From Roseiterribacter gracilis (GTDB lineage Bacteria; Pseudomonadota; Alphaproteobacteria; BOG-932; Roseiterribacteraceae), in assembly GCA_018332375.1 (NCBI GenBank), contig BOPV01000001.1, positions 3,782,001 through 3,846,000 on the forward strand: a stretch of 64,000 bases of DNA, in the 5' to 3' direction. Under the pieces are notes generated by a model. That model ran no database searches and was not told the origin of the DNA. It was given only the letters and a program-made list of their open reading frames with translations. Positions 1-8,649 of the stretch are shown piece by piece. Each line of letters begins with the position of its first letter. Position 1 is the first letter of the stretch. The translations under genes and the position numbers were made by a program.

Positions 1-1
1 T

Positions 2-670
2 GGCGATATCCGTGCGTTGCTGAACGAGTCGATCGATTTGGCCATGGCGCATGACCATCTTTCGCCGATGGATGCGCTGGATGCGACCTTGCGGCGACAC
101 AGTATCGAACTCGCTGCCGAGCAGCGCGCGCTTCTGTTTCGCGTCGTGCTGTTTGCCAACGAATTTGTCTACACCGAGCGTCGCTGGCGGGCGATTCACC
201 AACTCGGCCGCGATGAAATCCAGGTCACGCTTGTCGGCGGGGATTGGGATCAATTCTCCACGCAGTACAAATCATTCACCGCTCTGCCGACGCTTCCCTA
301 TTCCGAGCTTCAATCGGCGATGCAGCAGGCGAAGATCGTTCTCAACATTTCGAGCAACTATGTCGACGGAATGAATGAGCGCGTGCCCGATGCAATGATC
401 GCGGGCGCGGTGGCGGTCACCGACTTCAACCCATTTATTGCCGATACGTTCTCGATCGGCGATGAGCTGCTGACCTATCGGTGGACGGATTTGGCGAGCT
501 TGTCCCAAGTGATACGCGGGACCTTGGCCAATCCTGATTTGATGGACCGTGTCGCCGCTGCCGGTCGCGACAAAGCACTGGCCGAACACACCTGGAAGTC
601 GCGTGCGCAATCGCTGCTCGCGATCGCAACAGCACAGGGGATCGGGCGCGACGACGCCGGTACTCTATGA
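2..670 (+). CDS. Glycosyltransferase C-terminal region, truncated by the window edge
   Basis: The frame is open to the left edge, so the N-terminus lies outside the window. A TTG at 17 is in frame but probably internal. The visible 220 or so residues look like the C-terminal half of a GT-B glycosyltransferase. The segment YVDGMNERVPDAMIAGAVAV fits the nucleotide-sugar binding loop of the CgeB/group-1 type, followed by an acidic stretch and a final helical region that ends in HTWKSRAQSLL. The acceptor sugar or protein cannot be read from this piece. It lies 2.5 kb from a second glycosyltransferase at the end of a flagellar operon, so a role in flagellin or surface glycosylation is possible but inferred. 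Confidence 0.6.
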   Translation, partial: GDIRALLNESIDLAMAHDHLSPMDALDATLRRHSIELAAEQRALLFRVVLFANEFVYTERRWRAIHQLGRDEIQVTLVGGDWDQFSTQYKSFTALPTLPYSELQSAMQQAKIVLNISSNYVDGMNERVPDAMIAGAVAVTDFNPFIADTFSIGDELLTYRWTDLASLSQVIRGTLANPDLMDRVAAAGRDKALAEHTWKSRAQSLLAIATAQGIGRDDAGTL

Positions 671-716
671 CGGATTTGCACGGCTTCCTCGATCGGCGCC
701 GTGTCACGTTTCAAAG

Positions 717-1610
717 ATGACGACCACGCCGGCACGTAGCGCATCCTTTCTGTTACCCGTCTCGTTTGTGGCGCTGTGGTCGACCGGCTTCATCGGCGCG
801 AAGCTTGGACTGCCGTCAGCCGGTGCCTTCACCTTCCTGACGATTCGCTTCGCCGCGGTCGCGCTGCTGCTGGCGCTGGTGTCGGTTGTGACGCGCGCAC
901 CTTGGCCCAAAACGCGGCGCGAAATCGGCCATATGGCGGTTGCGGGGCTGCTGGTGCACGCGATCTATCTTGGCGGTGTGTTTGCGGCGATCGGTGTCGG
1001 TGTTGAAGCCGGCGTTGCAGCACTGATTTGCGGCCTGCAGCCCGTACTGGTCGCGTTTGCGGCGGGGCCGTTGTTCGGCGAACGGCTGCGTCCGGTCCAA
1101 TGGATTGGTCTGACCCTTGGTCTGGTCGGCGTCGTGCTGGTCGTGGCGCAGAAACTTGCGCTCGGACTTGGAACGCCGGCTGGTGTCGCGCTGGTGATCT
1201 TTGCCTTGCTCGGCATCACCATCGGCACGCTCTACCAGAAACGCTTCTGCGCCGGCATGGATCTGCGCAGCGGTGCAGTCGTGCAATTCGCGGCCGCTAC
1301 GTTGGCGCTCGCGCCATTCGCAACCGTGTTGGAAGGCTGGCGTGTTGAATTTACGCCAGCGTTTATTTTTGCGCTCGTCTGGCTGGTGCTGGTTTTGTCG
1401 GTTGGCGCGATCACGCTGCTTTACGTACTGATCCGGCGCGGCGCGGCCGCCGAGGTCGCCAGCCTCTTCTTCCTTGTGCCGCCGACGACTGCGTTGATGG
1501 CGTGGCTGTTGTTCGGCGAAACGCTGGAGCCGGTCTCAGCGCTCGGAATGGCGACAGTCGTCGTGGGCGTTGCGCTCGTCAACCGGTCGCCGCGACAACC
1601 TCAAAACTAG
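717..1610 (+). CDS. EamA/DMT-superfamily inner-membrane transporter
   Basis: A 297-aa, very hydrophobic protein with about ten membrane segments arranged as two five-helix repeats. This is the normal size and layout of EamA (RhaT-like) transporters. The opening WSTGFIGAKLGLPSAGAFTF matches the family pattern of a small-residue helix 1 followed by a loop and helix 2. The ATG at 717 was chosen because residues upstream in the same frame are charged and have no membrane character. The 3' end overlaps the convergent glycosyltransferase gene by 32 bp. The substrate is not predictable; EamA members export amino acids, purines or other small metabolites. Confidence 0.8.
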   Translation: MTTTPARSASFLLPVSFVALWSTGFIGAKLGLPSAGAFTFLTIRFAAVALLLALVSVVTRAPWPKTRREIGHMAVAGLLVHAIYLGGVFAAIGVGVEAGVAALICGLQPVLVAFAAGPLFGERLRPVQWIGLTLGLVGVVLVVAQKLALGLGTPAGVALVIFALLGITIGTLYQKRFCAGMDLRSGAVVQFAAATLALAPFATVLEGWRVEFTPAFIFALVWLVLVLSVGAITLLYVLIRRGAAAEVASLFFLVPPTTALMAWLLFGETLEPVSALGMATVVVGVALVNRSPRQPQN

Positions 1611-3162
1611 GCGTCGGATCGGCTGCGAGCGTGCGCAGCGTTGCGAGCATTTCATCAACCTGCCGGTCAAAGTCGAATCGAGCTTCGATACGAGCGAGGG
1701 ACCGCGCGCTCTCGCGCTTGCGTGCTTCGGGATCGCTGACCAGCAAGCGCAGGCGATTGATGAAGGATTCGACGTCAGGCGATGCGAGCTCTTCGCCCGC
1801 GACGGCGCCGACGTCGCCCATCGCCAAGGTGACGATCGGCACGCCCTCGGCCATTGCGGTCTGCGCGCTGGTGCCGCCGCCTATGCGGAACGGGTTCACC
1901 AATATGTCGACGACGGCGCAAAGACCGCGCAGGTCGCTGCAATGGCCCATGCCGATCACCTGGCCAGGCCGAACGCGCGGACTGTTAAACCGTTTTGCGG
2001 CGCGCTCGGTCGATATGCCAGCGAGCAGAAGGACCGCCAGTGGCACCTCGGCGAGGATGTCGCTCATCAAGTCGATGAACTGCATGTCGAGCTCGTTCTC
2101 GAGCCGGTTGCCGATCACGACGATGAGGATCGCTTCGTTCGAGATCGACAATGTCTCGCGCGGAAAGGCCGATGCAGGCTGGGGAAGTGTGAAGAGCAAT
2201 TCACGCGGAAGCACCATGCGGATCCCCATGCGGTGCGCTTTCGCAATCGCATCGTCGTCAAGCAACTCGCGCGCAACCCAGATAGCGTCCGCGCGCCCGT
2301 ATGGAACCGTGCCGCCCGTCGCGATCCACAAGAGCGGTAGTTGCGCCGCGAGCGTGTCCTGCACGAACGGGGCGTCGTGCGAGATGATGGCATCGATCTG
2401 ATGGTGCTGTACGAAATTCGAGACATCGCGGCAGAGCTGCACAATTGAGCCGCGCTCGGGCGTAAATACCGTAAGCGGCGTCTTCCAGCGCCCGCCAAGG
2501 GCTGCGAGAGTCTGCAGCCCTGCAAGTTCGGATTCGCTGTAGGCGATGCGCGCCTGGAACAGCCGCAGCTTGGTTTCGTAAGGCCAGCAATTTGAATTGA
2601 TCACCACGGCCTCGATGCCACGTGCGTCGAGCGCCGATGCCAACCACAACGCGTCGCGCGTTGGCGCGTGATACAGCGACAGCAACTGCGGTGTCAGGAT
2701 TGCGATGCGGCGTATGTCATTGGTGGTGCGCCGCGGCGGAGCAATTTGCGCGACGACCTGCTCGGTCGATGCGCGATAGATCTGGCGCAGAATGCGATCG
2801 ATCTCGGCGCGTGCTTCTCGGCTGGGAACCTGCCGCTGTACGAACATTGCGGTCTGCAGATTGAACATCAGCTCGACCAGCAGGTCGGGCTCATCGATCA
2901 GCGCCGATGACCGTTGCGCTAGGTCGAGAAACCATTGGTCGCGTCCGGTCAGAGCCGCAAGCAACGACGAGCGAAGCCAGGCATCGGGCCAGCGCGCCGC
3001 TTCGCACAGTTGAATGAACAAGACCGCGTCGTGCGCATCGAGCGCAGTGGCTCGCTGCAGCACGGCGGTCAGTGCATCGTCGCGCTCTTCAATCGGCAGC
3101 GGTGCTGCTGCGATCTGCAGCAGTTCGCGGACGAGCCCCTCGGCCGTTTCAGCCGGGTTCAT
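1579..3162 (-). CDS. GT-B glycosyltransferase at the end of the flgFGAH operon
   Basis: A 527-aa protein. Residues 1-150 are helical and may form a repeat-like N-terminal part. Residues 165-520 look like a GT-B glycosyltransferase, with a C-terminal donor loop RIGGGTSAQTAMAEGVPIVT that resembles those of O-GlcNAc-transferase-like enzymes. No signal peptide or membrane segment is visible, so it is probably cytoplasmic. The gene starts 8 bp after the flgH stop on the same strand, so it is probably cotranscribed with the rod and L-ring genes. That context makes flagellin or another flagellar protein a plausible acceptor, but this is inference. Surface-polysaccharide synthesis is the alternative. 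Confidence 0.65.
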   Translation of the reverse strand: MNPAETAEGLVRELLQIAAAPLPIEERDDALTAVLQRATALDAHDAVLFIQLCEAARWPDAWLRSSLLAALTGRDQWFLDLAQRSSALIDEPDLLVELMFNLQTAMFVQRQVPSREARAEIDRILRQIYRASTEQVVAQIAPPRRTTNDIRRIAILTPQLLSLYHAPTRDALWLASALDARGIEAVVINSNCWPYETKLRLFQARIAYSESELAGLQTLAALGGRWKTPLTVFTPERGSIVQLCRDVSNFVQHHQIDAIISHDAPFVQDTLAAQLPLLWIATGGTVPYGRADAIWVARELLDDDAIAKAHRMGIRMVLPRELLFTLPQPASAFPRETLSISNEAILIVVIGNRLENELDMQFIDLMSDILAEVPLAVLLLAGISTERAAKRFNSPRVRPGQVIGMGHCSDLRGLCAVVDILVNPFRIGGGTSAQTAMAEGVPIVTLAMGDVGAVAGEELASPDVESFINRLRLLVSDPEARKRESARSLARIEARFDFDRQVDEMLATLRTLAADPTPSFEVVAATG

Positions 3163-3170
3163 GGCACGTG

Positions 3171-3914
3171 TTAGAACGGGAAGAGGATGTCGAAGATCTG
3201 CTGACCGTAACGCGGCTGTTGCGCGTCGCTCAGCTGTCCACGACCGCCGTACGAGATGCGCGCCTCGGCGATCTTCTCGTAGCTGATCGTGTTGTCGTTC
3301 GCGATGTCCTCGGGACGGATCACGCCGGCCAGCTCCAGCTCGCGCACTTCGAAGTTGACGCGAACTTCCTGCTTGCCGTGGATCACCAGATTGCCGTTCG
3401 GCAGCGTCTGGATGACAGCCGCGGCGACTTTCAGCGTGATCTTTTCGTTGCGATCGATCTGCCCGGTGCCGTCGTTGCTGCTCTTGCTGGCGCCGTTGAT
3501 CAACGAAGCCGGGTTGGCCGCCTTGTTCAGCGCCTTCGGAATTTGCGCTTCGAGGCCGAGGAAGTTGGTGAGGCCGGCGGTTTCGGTGTTGTTGCGCGAG
3601 CGCTGGGTCTCATTCTTCACCTGCGCCTTGTCGTCGATCGAGACCGTGACGCTGACGATGTCGCCGACCTTAGTGGCGCGCTGATCTTTGAGGAACGAGC
3701 GTGCGCCCGACTGCCACAGCGAGTTGGCCTGCCGGATTTCGGCGGTCGGGTTCGGCATCGGCATCGACACCGGCACGTAGTTCGGATCCGTGGTCGGATT
3801 TTTGATCGCCGACATTGCCGGCGTGCGGCCCACATTCGACAGACGATCACCGGCGCCGCATGCCGCGAGCGGCAGAATGGCGAGCAGGGCGAAAACAGGA
3901 AGGGTGCGGGTCAT
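3171..3914 (-). CDS. flgH: FlgH, flagellar L-ring lipoprotein
   Basis: A 247-aa outer-membrane lipoprotein that forms the L ring around the flagellar rod. The N-terminus has a signal sequence ending in the lipobox LAAC with Cys19. The family core is visible in the segments SLWQSGARSFLKDQRA, VGDIVSVTVSI and LVIHGKQEVRVNFE, and the C-terminus ends ISYGGRGQLSDAQQPRYGQQ as in FlgH. The ATG at 3914 is preceded by GAGGAG at 6-7 bp spacing and puts the lipobox at the usual depth. A GTG at 3935 would overlap flgA by 4 bp but lacks such a site. It lies downstream of flgA and upstream of a glycosyltransferase. flgI, often the next gene, is not here. Confidence 0.95.
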   Translation of the reverse strand: MTRTLPVFALLAILPLAACGAGDRLSNVGRTPAMSAIKNPTTDPNYVPVSMPMPNPTAEIRQANSLWQSGARSFLKDQRATKVGDIVSVTVSIDDKAQVKNETQRSRNNTETAGLTNFLGLEAQIPKALNKAANPASLINGASKSSNDGTGQIDRNEKITLKVAAAVIQTLPNGNLVIHGKQEVRVNFEVRELELAGVIRPEDIANDNTISYEKIAEARISYGGRGQLSDAQQPRYGQQIFDILFPF

Positions 3915-3931
3915 GTAGGTCACTCCTCGGA

Positions 3932-4606
3932 TCACGATGCCGGCGCGCTTTGGCGCGGCACGTCGACCGAAACCTGGCCGACGCCGGTTACGATCGCATC
4001 AATGGATTTCTTGCTCGACGAATTGACGACACGGACGCGTTCGCCTGCGGCGCCGTCCATCTGCACTTCACCTTGGGTGACGAGCAGCATCACGCCGTCA
4101 TCGAGCGTGATTGAAACTGTTTCGCCGCGACGAACCAGATGCGGCGCGACCAGGTCGGCGCGCTGCAATGGCGTTTCGGGCTGAAGAACACGGCGCGCAC
4201 CGCGGCCTGCGACGAGGTCGCTGTCGGTCACGGCGTGCGTGGCAAGCCGGGCCGGCACCTTCTTCATCGTGACGTCGGCCTGTTGAATCAGCTCGCCTGC
4301 GGCAACGCGGCGCGTCAGCACCGGCACCGACACTTCGGTCTCGCGGCGGGTGATGACCACGCGCTCGCCACCGGCCGGACGCCAGTCGAGACCGTAGGTC
4401 TGGGCGATGCGCAGCAGTTGCGGCGCCGCCATCGTCAATATGCGTCCTGGCATCGGCGCTGCCGACAGGACTGCGTCACCCGCAATCCCTTCGAACAGGT
4501 CGGACAGGAGCACCTTCTCATCGACGGCAAGCGTCGTCGCCTTGAGCGTCGCCGCGTGCGCAGTTCCGCTAAGGAAAAGAAGGACGAGGGCGGCCGGACG
4601 CAGCAT
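3932..4606 (-). CDS. flgA: FlgA, P-ring assembly chaperone
   Basis: A 224-aa exported protein with a signal peptide ending near THAA (residues 16-19). FlgA is the periplasmic chaperone that helps FlgI polymerise into the P ring. The SAF/FlgA core is recognisable in VPVLTRRVAAGELIQQADVT and in LVRRGETVSITLDDGVM, and the C-terminus DAIVTGVGQVSVDVPR is typical. The start overlaps the flgG stop by one base, and flgH begins 17 bp downstream, so this is one translationally coupled operon. The client gene flgI is absent from the window. Confidence 0.92.
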   Translation of the reverse strand: MLRPAALVLLFLSGTAHAATLKATTLAVDEKVLLSDLFEGIAGDAVLSAAPMPGRILTMAAPQLLRIAQTYGLDWRPAGGERVVITRRETEVSVPVLTRRVAAGELIQQADVTMKKVPARLATHAVTDSDLVAGRGARRVLQPETPLQRADLVAPHLVRRGETVSITLDDGVMLLVTQGEVQMDGAAGERVRVVNSSSKKSIDAIVTGVGQVSVDVPRQSAPAS

Positions 4607-5391
4607 TAGCGCAACTGATTGACGGCGCTGAGCATGTCGTCGGCGGCTTTCACCACCTTCGAATTCATCTCGTATGCGCGCTGGGCCGTAATCAGGCTGG
4701 TGATTTCGGCGACGATGTTGACGTTCGAATTTTCCACCGCGCCTTGATTCAGTTTTCCGAAGCCCTGATCGCCGGCGCTGCCGGTAATCGGCGTGCCCGA
4801 AGCGGGGGTTTCGAGCAGCAAGTTGCCACCGATCGCTTCCAGACCCGTCGGGTTCGGGAAGGTGACCATCTGGAACTGGCCCTGCTGGACCGGGGTCGTG
4901 GTGCCGTCGAGTTTCACGAACATCTGGCCGACTTCGTTGATCACGATGTCGGTCGCGCCGCGCGGGATCTGGTTGACGCCACGGACGAGATAACCCTGCT
5001 GCGTCACGACCTGGCCCTGCGCGTCGAGCGAGAAGGTGCCGTCACGCGTATAGGCAATTTCGCCGTTCGGCAGATCGACCTGGAAATAGCCCTGGCCGTT
5101 GATGCCGACGTCGAGCTTGTTCTCGGTCCGCTGCAACGTGCCTTGCTCGTTGATGCGATAGACCGCGGCCGTCTTCACACCGTTGCCGAGCTGAATGCCC
5201 GACGGGATGATCGTGCCGATGTCCGACGACTGCGCGCCTGGACGAACGATGTTTGAGTAGAGCAGGTCCTGAAATTCAGCCCGCTGCCGCTTGTACCCGG
5301 TCGTCGTCAGGTTCGCGATGTTGTTCGAGATGACTTCGACGTTGGTCTGCTGAGCCAGCATACCGGTCGAAGCGATGTGCAATGCACGCAT
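4606..5391 (-). CDS. flgG: FlgG, distal rod protein
   Basis: A 261-aa protein of normal FlgG length. The N-terminus MRALHIASTGMLAQQTNVEV and the following NNIANLTTTGYKRQRAEFQD are the rod/hook signature. The C-terminal ALNQ-like helix (EITSLITAQRAYEMNSKVVK) forms the coiled coil used in axial polymerisation. FlgG builds the distal rod that passes through the P and L rings and is exported through the flagellar type III apparatus without a signal peptide. The flgF stop lies 13 bp upstream and the flgA start overlaps the flgG stop. Confidence 0.97.
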   Translation of the reverse strand: MRALHIASTGMLAQQTNVEVISNNIANLTTTGYKRQRAEFQDLLYSNIVRPGAQSSDIGTIIPSGIQLGNGVKTAAVYRINEQGTLQRTENKLDVGINGQGYFQVDLPNGEIAYTRDGTFSLDAQGQVVTQQGYLVRGVNQIPRGATDIVINEVGQMFVKLDGTTTPVQQGQFQMVTFPNPTGLEAIGGNLLLETPASGTPITGSAGDQGFGKLNQGAVENSNVNIVAEITSLITAQRAYEMNSKVVKAADDMLSAVNQLR

Positions 5392-5404
5392 CGTCTAATT
5401 CCTC

Positions 5405-6166
5405 TTAGGCGGCTTTGGACAGCTTCGCGATCGTGTCGCGTTCGCGGTCGTGTTCGGCGTCCAGCATCTTCTGGACCGATTGGTAGGTGCGCTGGATGTC
5501 GATCATCTGCGACATCTCCAGCACGGGATTGACGTTCGACTGTTCCAGCATTCCCTGCTGGATCGTCGTCGTGTCGGTGTCGGCGAGCGCCGGCTCCTGA
5601 TTCGCGTTGAGCAGACCGCCGCCTTCCTGGGTCAGGAAGTTCGGGCGGTCGAATTTGTAGACCCCGATACGGCCCACGACCTGCAGCGCGCCGCCCTGGC
5701 CTTCGACGGCCACGGTGACGCTGCCGTCCGGACCGATCGCAATCTTGGTGGTGCGGTCGGGAATGCGGATTTCGCCGCCGCCGTCATCGACGACGGTGCG
5801 GCCATTCTGGTCGACCAGCACGCCTTCGCTGGTCACCGACAGGGCGCCGCCGCGGGAATAGCGCAGGCCGTTCGCAGTCTGGACGCCGAGATAGCCCGGG
5901 CCCTGGAGGGCGATATCGAGCGGATTGCCGGTCTGGGTGATCGGGCCGGCCCGCATGTCGCGGTAGCTGCCATAGTCCGAAACCATCGAAATCCGGCCGG
6001 GAAGGTCGGTCTTGCCGCTGGTCTGCCCGACCAAGTGCTCGAGAAAGAGGACTTTCTCATTCTTGAAGCCGGTCGTCGACATGTTGGCGACGTTGTTGGC
6101 GACCACGTCCATTTGGCGCCGAAGCGCCACTTGGAGGGAAAGGCCGATAAAGGACGCGTTCTCCAT
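5405..6166 (-). CDS. flgF: FlgF, proximal rod protein
   Basis: A 253-aa flagellar rod protein, a paralogue of FlgG. The start MENASFIGLSLQVALRRQMD, the signature NNVANMSTTGFKNEKVLF and the C-terminal VLEMSQMIDIQRTYQSVQKM define the family. The ATG at 6166 was preferred to a longer frame reaching 6229 because the additional residues are Pro/Arg-rich and unlike any FlgF N-terminus. First gene of the minus-strand operon flgF-flgG-flgA-flgH-glycosyltransferase. Its promoter must lie in the 289-bp divergent region shared with fliL. Confidence 0.95.
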   Translation of the reverse strand: MENASFIGLSLQVALRRQMDVVANNVANMSTTGFKNEKVLFLEHLVGQTSGKTDLPGRISMVSDYGSYRDMRAGPITQTGNPLDIALQGPGYLGVQTANGLRYSRGGALSVTSEGVLVDQNGRTVVDDGGGEIRIPDRTTKIAIGPDGSVTVAVEGQGGALQVVGRIGVYKFDRPNFLTQEGGGLLNANQEPALADTDTTTIQQGMLEQSNVNPVLEMSQMIDIQRTYQSVQKMLDAEHDRERDTIAKLSKAA

Positions 6167-6455
6167 CGCGAGATCTCGTGTGCCCAGTCGTTGCCAAATT
6201 CGGGACGGTCCGGGATGGGCCGTCGCCACCCTCTACGCAGGCCGCGTGCCAACTCGGGCCAAGGACGGGGATCACTTACGGCCATGCGGATTCCGGACGG
6301 ATTGTCTGGGATTTCACATGGACGAACTGCACGAGGGGCGTGGTACAAGCCCTTGCCGGGCGGCAGAACTTGCCGCCTGAGAAACGTTCGATTAACCAGC
6401 TTGGACTAGGCTCCGCGCGATCCCTTACGCGCGAAATTCTGAGGTTTCCCGATCG
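6167..6455. promoter_or_regulatory. Divergent control region between flgF and fliL operons
   Basis: This 289-bp non-coding stretch must hold promoters for both flagellar operons. At 6381-6397 the sequence GAAACGTTCGATTAACC carries one perfect CtrA half-site (TTAACC) spaced 7 bp from a degenerate GAAA. A GANTC methylation-type site (GATTC) lies at 6289-6293. I cannot assign -35/-10 elements with confidence. A sigma-54-like motif at 6341-6357 has the wrong spacing. Confidence 0.4.
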
Positions 6456-6974
6456 ATGGCGGCGAACACGGCGAACGCACTCCTGGCGGACGACGCCCCC
6501 GAGGTTGCGGAAATTGATCCAGCGAAGCTTCCGCGAAAGAAGCTGAGCGGCAAACGACTGGTGCTCTTCATTGCACTGCCGTTGTTGTTGCTCGCTTTGA
6601 TCGGCGGCGGCTTGGCGGTGTCGGGCATGTTCTCGAAACATGAGAAGCCAGTCGAAACGACGGCTGGTCCGGGCGTCTTTTATGACGTGCCCGAGATTCT
6701 CGTGAATCTTGACTCGGCCGGTAAGCAACCGCGCTTTCTCAAAGTTGCGATCTCGATCGAACTTTCGAAACCGGAAGATGTCGAAGCGATCAAGAAGTTG
6801 CTTCCGCGCGTCGTCGATCAATTCCAGGTCTTCCTGCGCGGTCTTCGCATCGAAGACATGAAGGGCTCGGTCGGCGTCTATCGTCTGCGCCAGGAACTGC
6901 TGCAGCGCGTGACGGAAGCAGCACAACCGATCCAGGTGCGGGACGTGCTGTTCCGCGAATTCCTGGTTCAGTAG
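6456..6974 (+). CDS. fliL: FliL, flagellar basal-body-associated membrane protein
   Basis: A 172-aa single-pass inner-membrane protein. The cytoplasmic N-terminus of about 35 residues is followed by a membrane helix (residues 36-57, VLFIALPLLLLALIGGG) and a periplasmic domain. That domain includes YDVPEILVNLDSAGKQPRFL and the C-terminal RDVLFREFLVQ typical of FliL. FliL surrounds the stator units and supports torque generation. It heads the operon fliL-fliM-DUF6468-motE-like-cheZ and the fliM start lies 17 bp downstream. Confidence 0.93.
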   Translation: MAANTANALLADDAPEVAEIDPAKLPRKKLSGKRLVLFIALPLLLLALIGGGLAVSGMFSKHEKPVETTAGPGVFYDVPEILVNLDSAGKQPRFLKVAISIELSKPEDVEAIKKLLPRVVDQFQVFLRGLRIEDMKGSVGVYRLRQELLQRVTEAAQPIQVRDVLFREFLVQ

Positions 6975-6991
6975 GCGGAACCCGAAACGCC

Positions 6992-8032
6992 ATGAGCGAC
7001 GCAGCACAAGACGAAGACCAGATTGCCGCCGAATGGGCGGCAATGGCTGGCGATGAAGGTGGCGGCGGCAGCCAGGCCCGTATTCTGAATCAGGACGAAA
7101 TCGACAGCCTGTTGGGCTTCGATCGCGGCGCTGCTTCGGACTCCGAAAATTCGGGCGTGATGGCGCTGATCAATTCGGCGCTCGTCAGCTACGAACGCCT
7201 GCCGATGCTCGACATCGTGTTCGACCGTTTGGTCCGCATGATGTCGACAAGCTTGCGCAACCTGACGTCGGACAACGTCGAAGCCTCGCTCGACCAGATC
7301 TCGTCGGTGCGCTTCGGCGACTATCTGAATTCGATTCCGCTGCCGGCGATGCTGTCGGTCTTCAAAGCCGAAGAGTGGGACAATTACGGCCTGCTCACCG
7401 TCGACTCGGCGCTGATCTATTCGATCGTCGACGTGTTGCTCGGCGGTCGCCGCGGTACGGCAGCGATGCGTATCGAAGGTCGTCCCTACACGACCATCGA
7501 ACGCAACCTCGTCGAGCGCATGGTGCACGTGGTCCTGTCGGACCTGTCGAGCGCGTTCGATCCGCTGTCGCCGGTGACGTTCCGCTTCGACCGTCTCGAA
7601 ACCAATCCGCGTTTCGCCGCGATTACGCGCGCCGGCAACGCGGCGGTGCTGGTCAAGATCCGCATCGACATGGAAGACCGCGGCGGACGCCTGGAGCTTC
7701 TGATCCCGTACGCGACCCTCGAACCTGTCCGCGAACTTCTGCTGCAGATGTTCATGGGTGAAAAGTTCGGTCGCGACTCGATCTGGGAAACCCACTTGTC
7801 GAGCGAGCTCTATCACACCGATGTCGAGCTCAAGGCGATCCTGGGTGAAACGCCGTCGACCTTGAACGAAGTTCTGAACTGGAAGATCGGCACGCGGCTG
7901 ATGTTCAACACACAGCCCGACAGTCTCATCCAGATGCGCTGCGGTGACCGACCGCTCTATTTCGGACGCATGGGCCGTAAATCGCAAAATCTTGCCGTGC
8001 GCGTCGAAATGGACGCGCCGCGCGAAGAGTAG
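6992..8032 (+). CDS. fliM: FliM, flagellar switch protein
   Basis: A 346-aa C-ring protein that receives phospho-CheY and controls rotation direction. The N-terminal CheY-binding peptide is visible at residues 31-44 (ILNQDEIDSLLGFD). The middle CheC-like domain contains RNLTSDNVEASLDQISSVRF and LIYSIVDVLLGGRRG. The C-terminal SpoA domain includes GTRLMFNTQPDSLIQMRCGD. The first 30 residues are a longer acidic leader than in enteric FliM. fliN is not next to it, unlike in many bacteria. Confidence 0.96.
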   Translation: MSDAAQDEDQIAAEWAAMAGDEGGGGSQARILNQDEIDSLLGFDRGAASDSENSGVMALINSALVSYERLPMLDIVFDRLVRMMSTSLRNLTSDNVEASLDQISSVRFGDYLNSIPLPAMLSVFKAEEWDNYGLLTVDSALIYSIVDVLLGGRRGTAAMRIEGRPYTTIERNLVERMVHVVLSDLSSAFDPLSPVTFRFDRLETNPRFAAITRAGNAAVLVKIRIDMEDRGGRLELLIPYATLEPVRELLLQMFMGEKFGRDSIWETHLSSELYHTDVELKAILGETPSTLNEVLNWKIGTRLMFNTQPDSLIQMRCGDRPLYFGRMGRKSQNLAVRVEMDAPREE

Positions 8033-8043
8033 GAGCGAGCGCC

Positions 8044-8649
8044 ATGTCCACCACGCTGCTTGTCCTGCTTGATCTTTGCCTCGCCGGCTTGGTCATCCCG
8101 CTGTTGATTCAGATGATGCGCGCCAATCGCGCGCTCGCCATCGTGCGCGACGGCAAGGCGGAATTCTCACAGCTGGTCGGTTCGTTGGCCGAAGCCGTCG
8201 CCAAGGCCGACATCTCGATCAACACGCTCAAGGCGTCGGCCGCCGAATATGATGGCACGCTGCAGAAGCAGATCGGCACGGCGCGTGCGCTGGTCGACGA
8301 ACTGCAGATGATCAATGAATCGGCGAACAACCTGGCGTCGCGTCTCGAGCGCGCCACCGACGCGTCGCGCGGCATGATGCAGCCGACGCAAATCATCGCC
8401 GAAGCGCCTGCACCCGCGCCGCAACCAATGCCGCAGCCGGCGCCGCAGCACCAGCACCAGCAAGCCGCGCCCGCGCCACGTGCCGTGCCGCGCGCAGCCT
8501 CGACTGTGCCGGCCCGTGGCGGTCGTTCGCCGGAACCGATCCGTATTGAACCCACGCTCGAAGAAGAAGCGCCGCGCGAATTGAAAGCGCGCTCGGCGGC
8601 TGAACGCGAGCTGTACGAAGCTATCGAACTCTTGCGGCGGGGGAGCTGA
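8044..8649 (+). CDS. Membrane-anchored flagellar-operon protein, DUF6468-like
   Basis: A 201-aa protein with one N-terminal membrane helix (residues 4-24), a coiled-coil region (about 35-115), a Pro/Ala/Gln-rich linker (about 118-160) and a short C-terminal helix ending YEAIELLRRGS. This layout and the position between fliM and a MotE-like gene match the uncharacterised DUF6468 proteins that I recall from alphaproteobacterial flagellar operons. That name is from memory and unverified. The stop overlaps the next start (TGATG). The function is unknown; a basal-body or stator accessory role is inferred from context. Confidence 0.7.
   Translation: MSTTLLVLLDLCLAGLVIPLLIQMMRANRALAIVRDGKAEFSQLVGSLAEAVAKADISINTLKASAAEYDGTLQKQIGTARALVDELQMINESANNLASRLERATDASRGMMQPTQIIAEAPAPAPQPMPQPAPQHQHQQAAPAPRAVPRAASTVPARGGRSPEPIRIEPTLEEEAPRELKARSAAERELYEAIELLRRGS

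Noticed and set aside
1502..2401. Plus-strand open frame opposite the second glycosyltransferase
   Set aside because: Low-complexity Ser/Arg-rich translation; the minus-strand frame has a clear GT-B signature.
3915..3935. GTG start for flgH overlapping the flgA stop by 4 bp
   Set aside because: The ATG at 3914 has GAGGAG at ideal spacing and puts the lipobox at normal depth.
6341..6357. Sigma-54-like sequence TGGTACAAGCCCTTGC upstream of fliL
   Set aside because: The GG and GC dinucleotides are 13 bp apart instead of 12, and -24 box reads TGGTAC. Sigma-54 spacing is strict.
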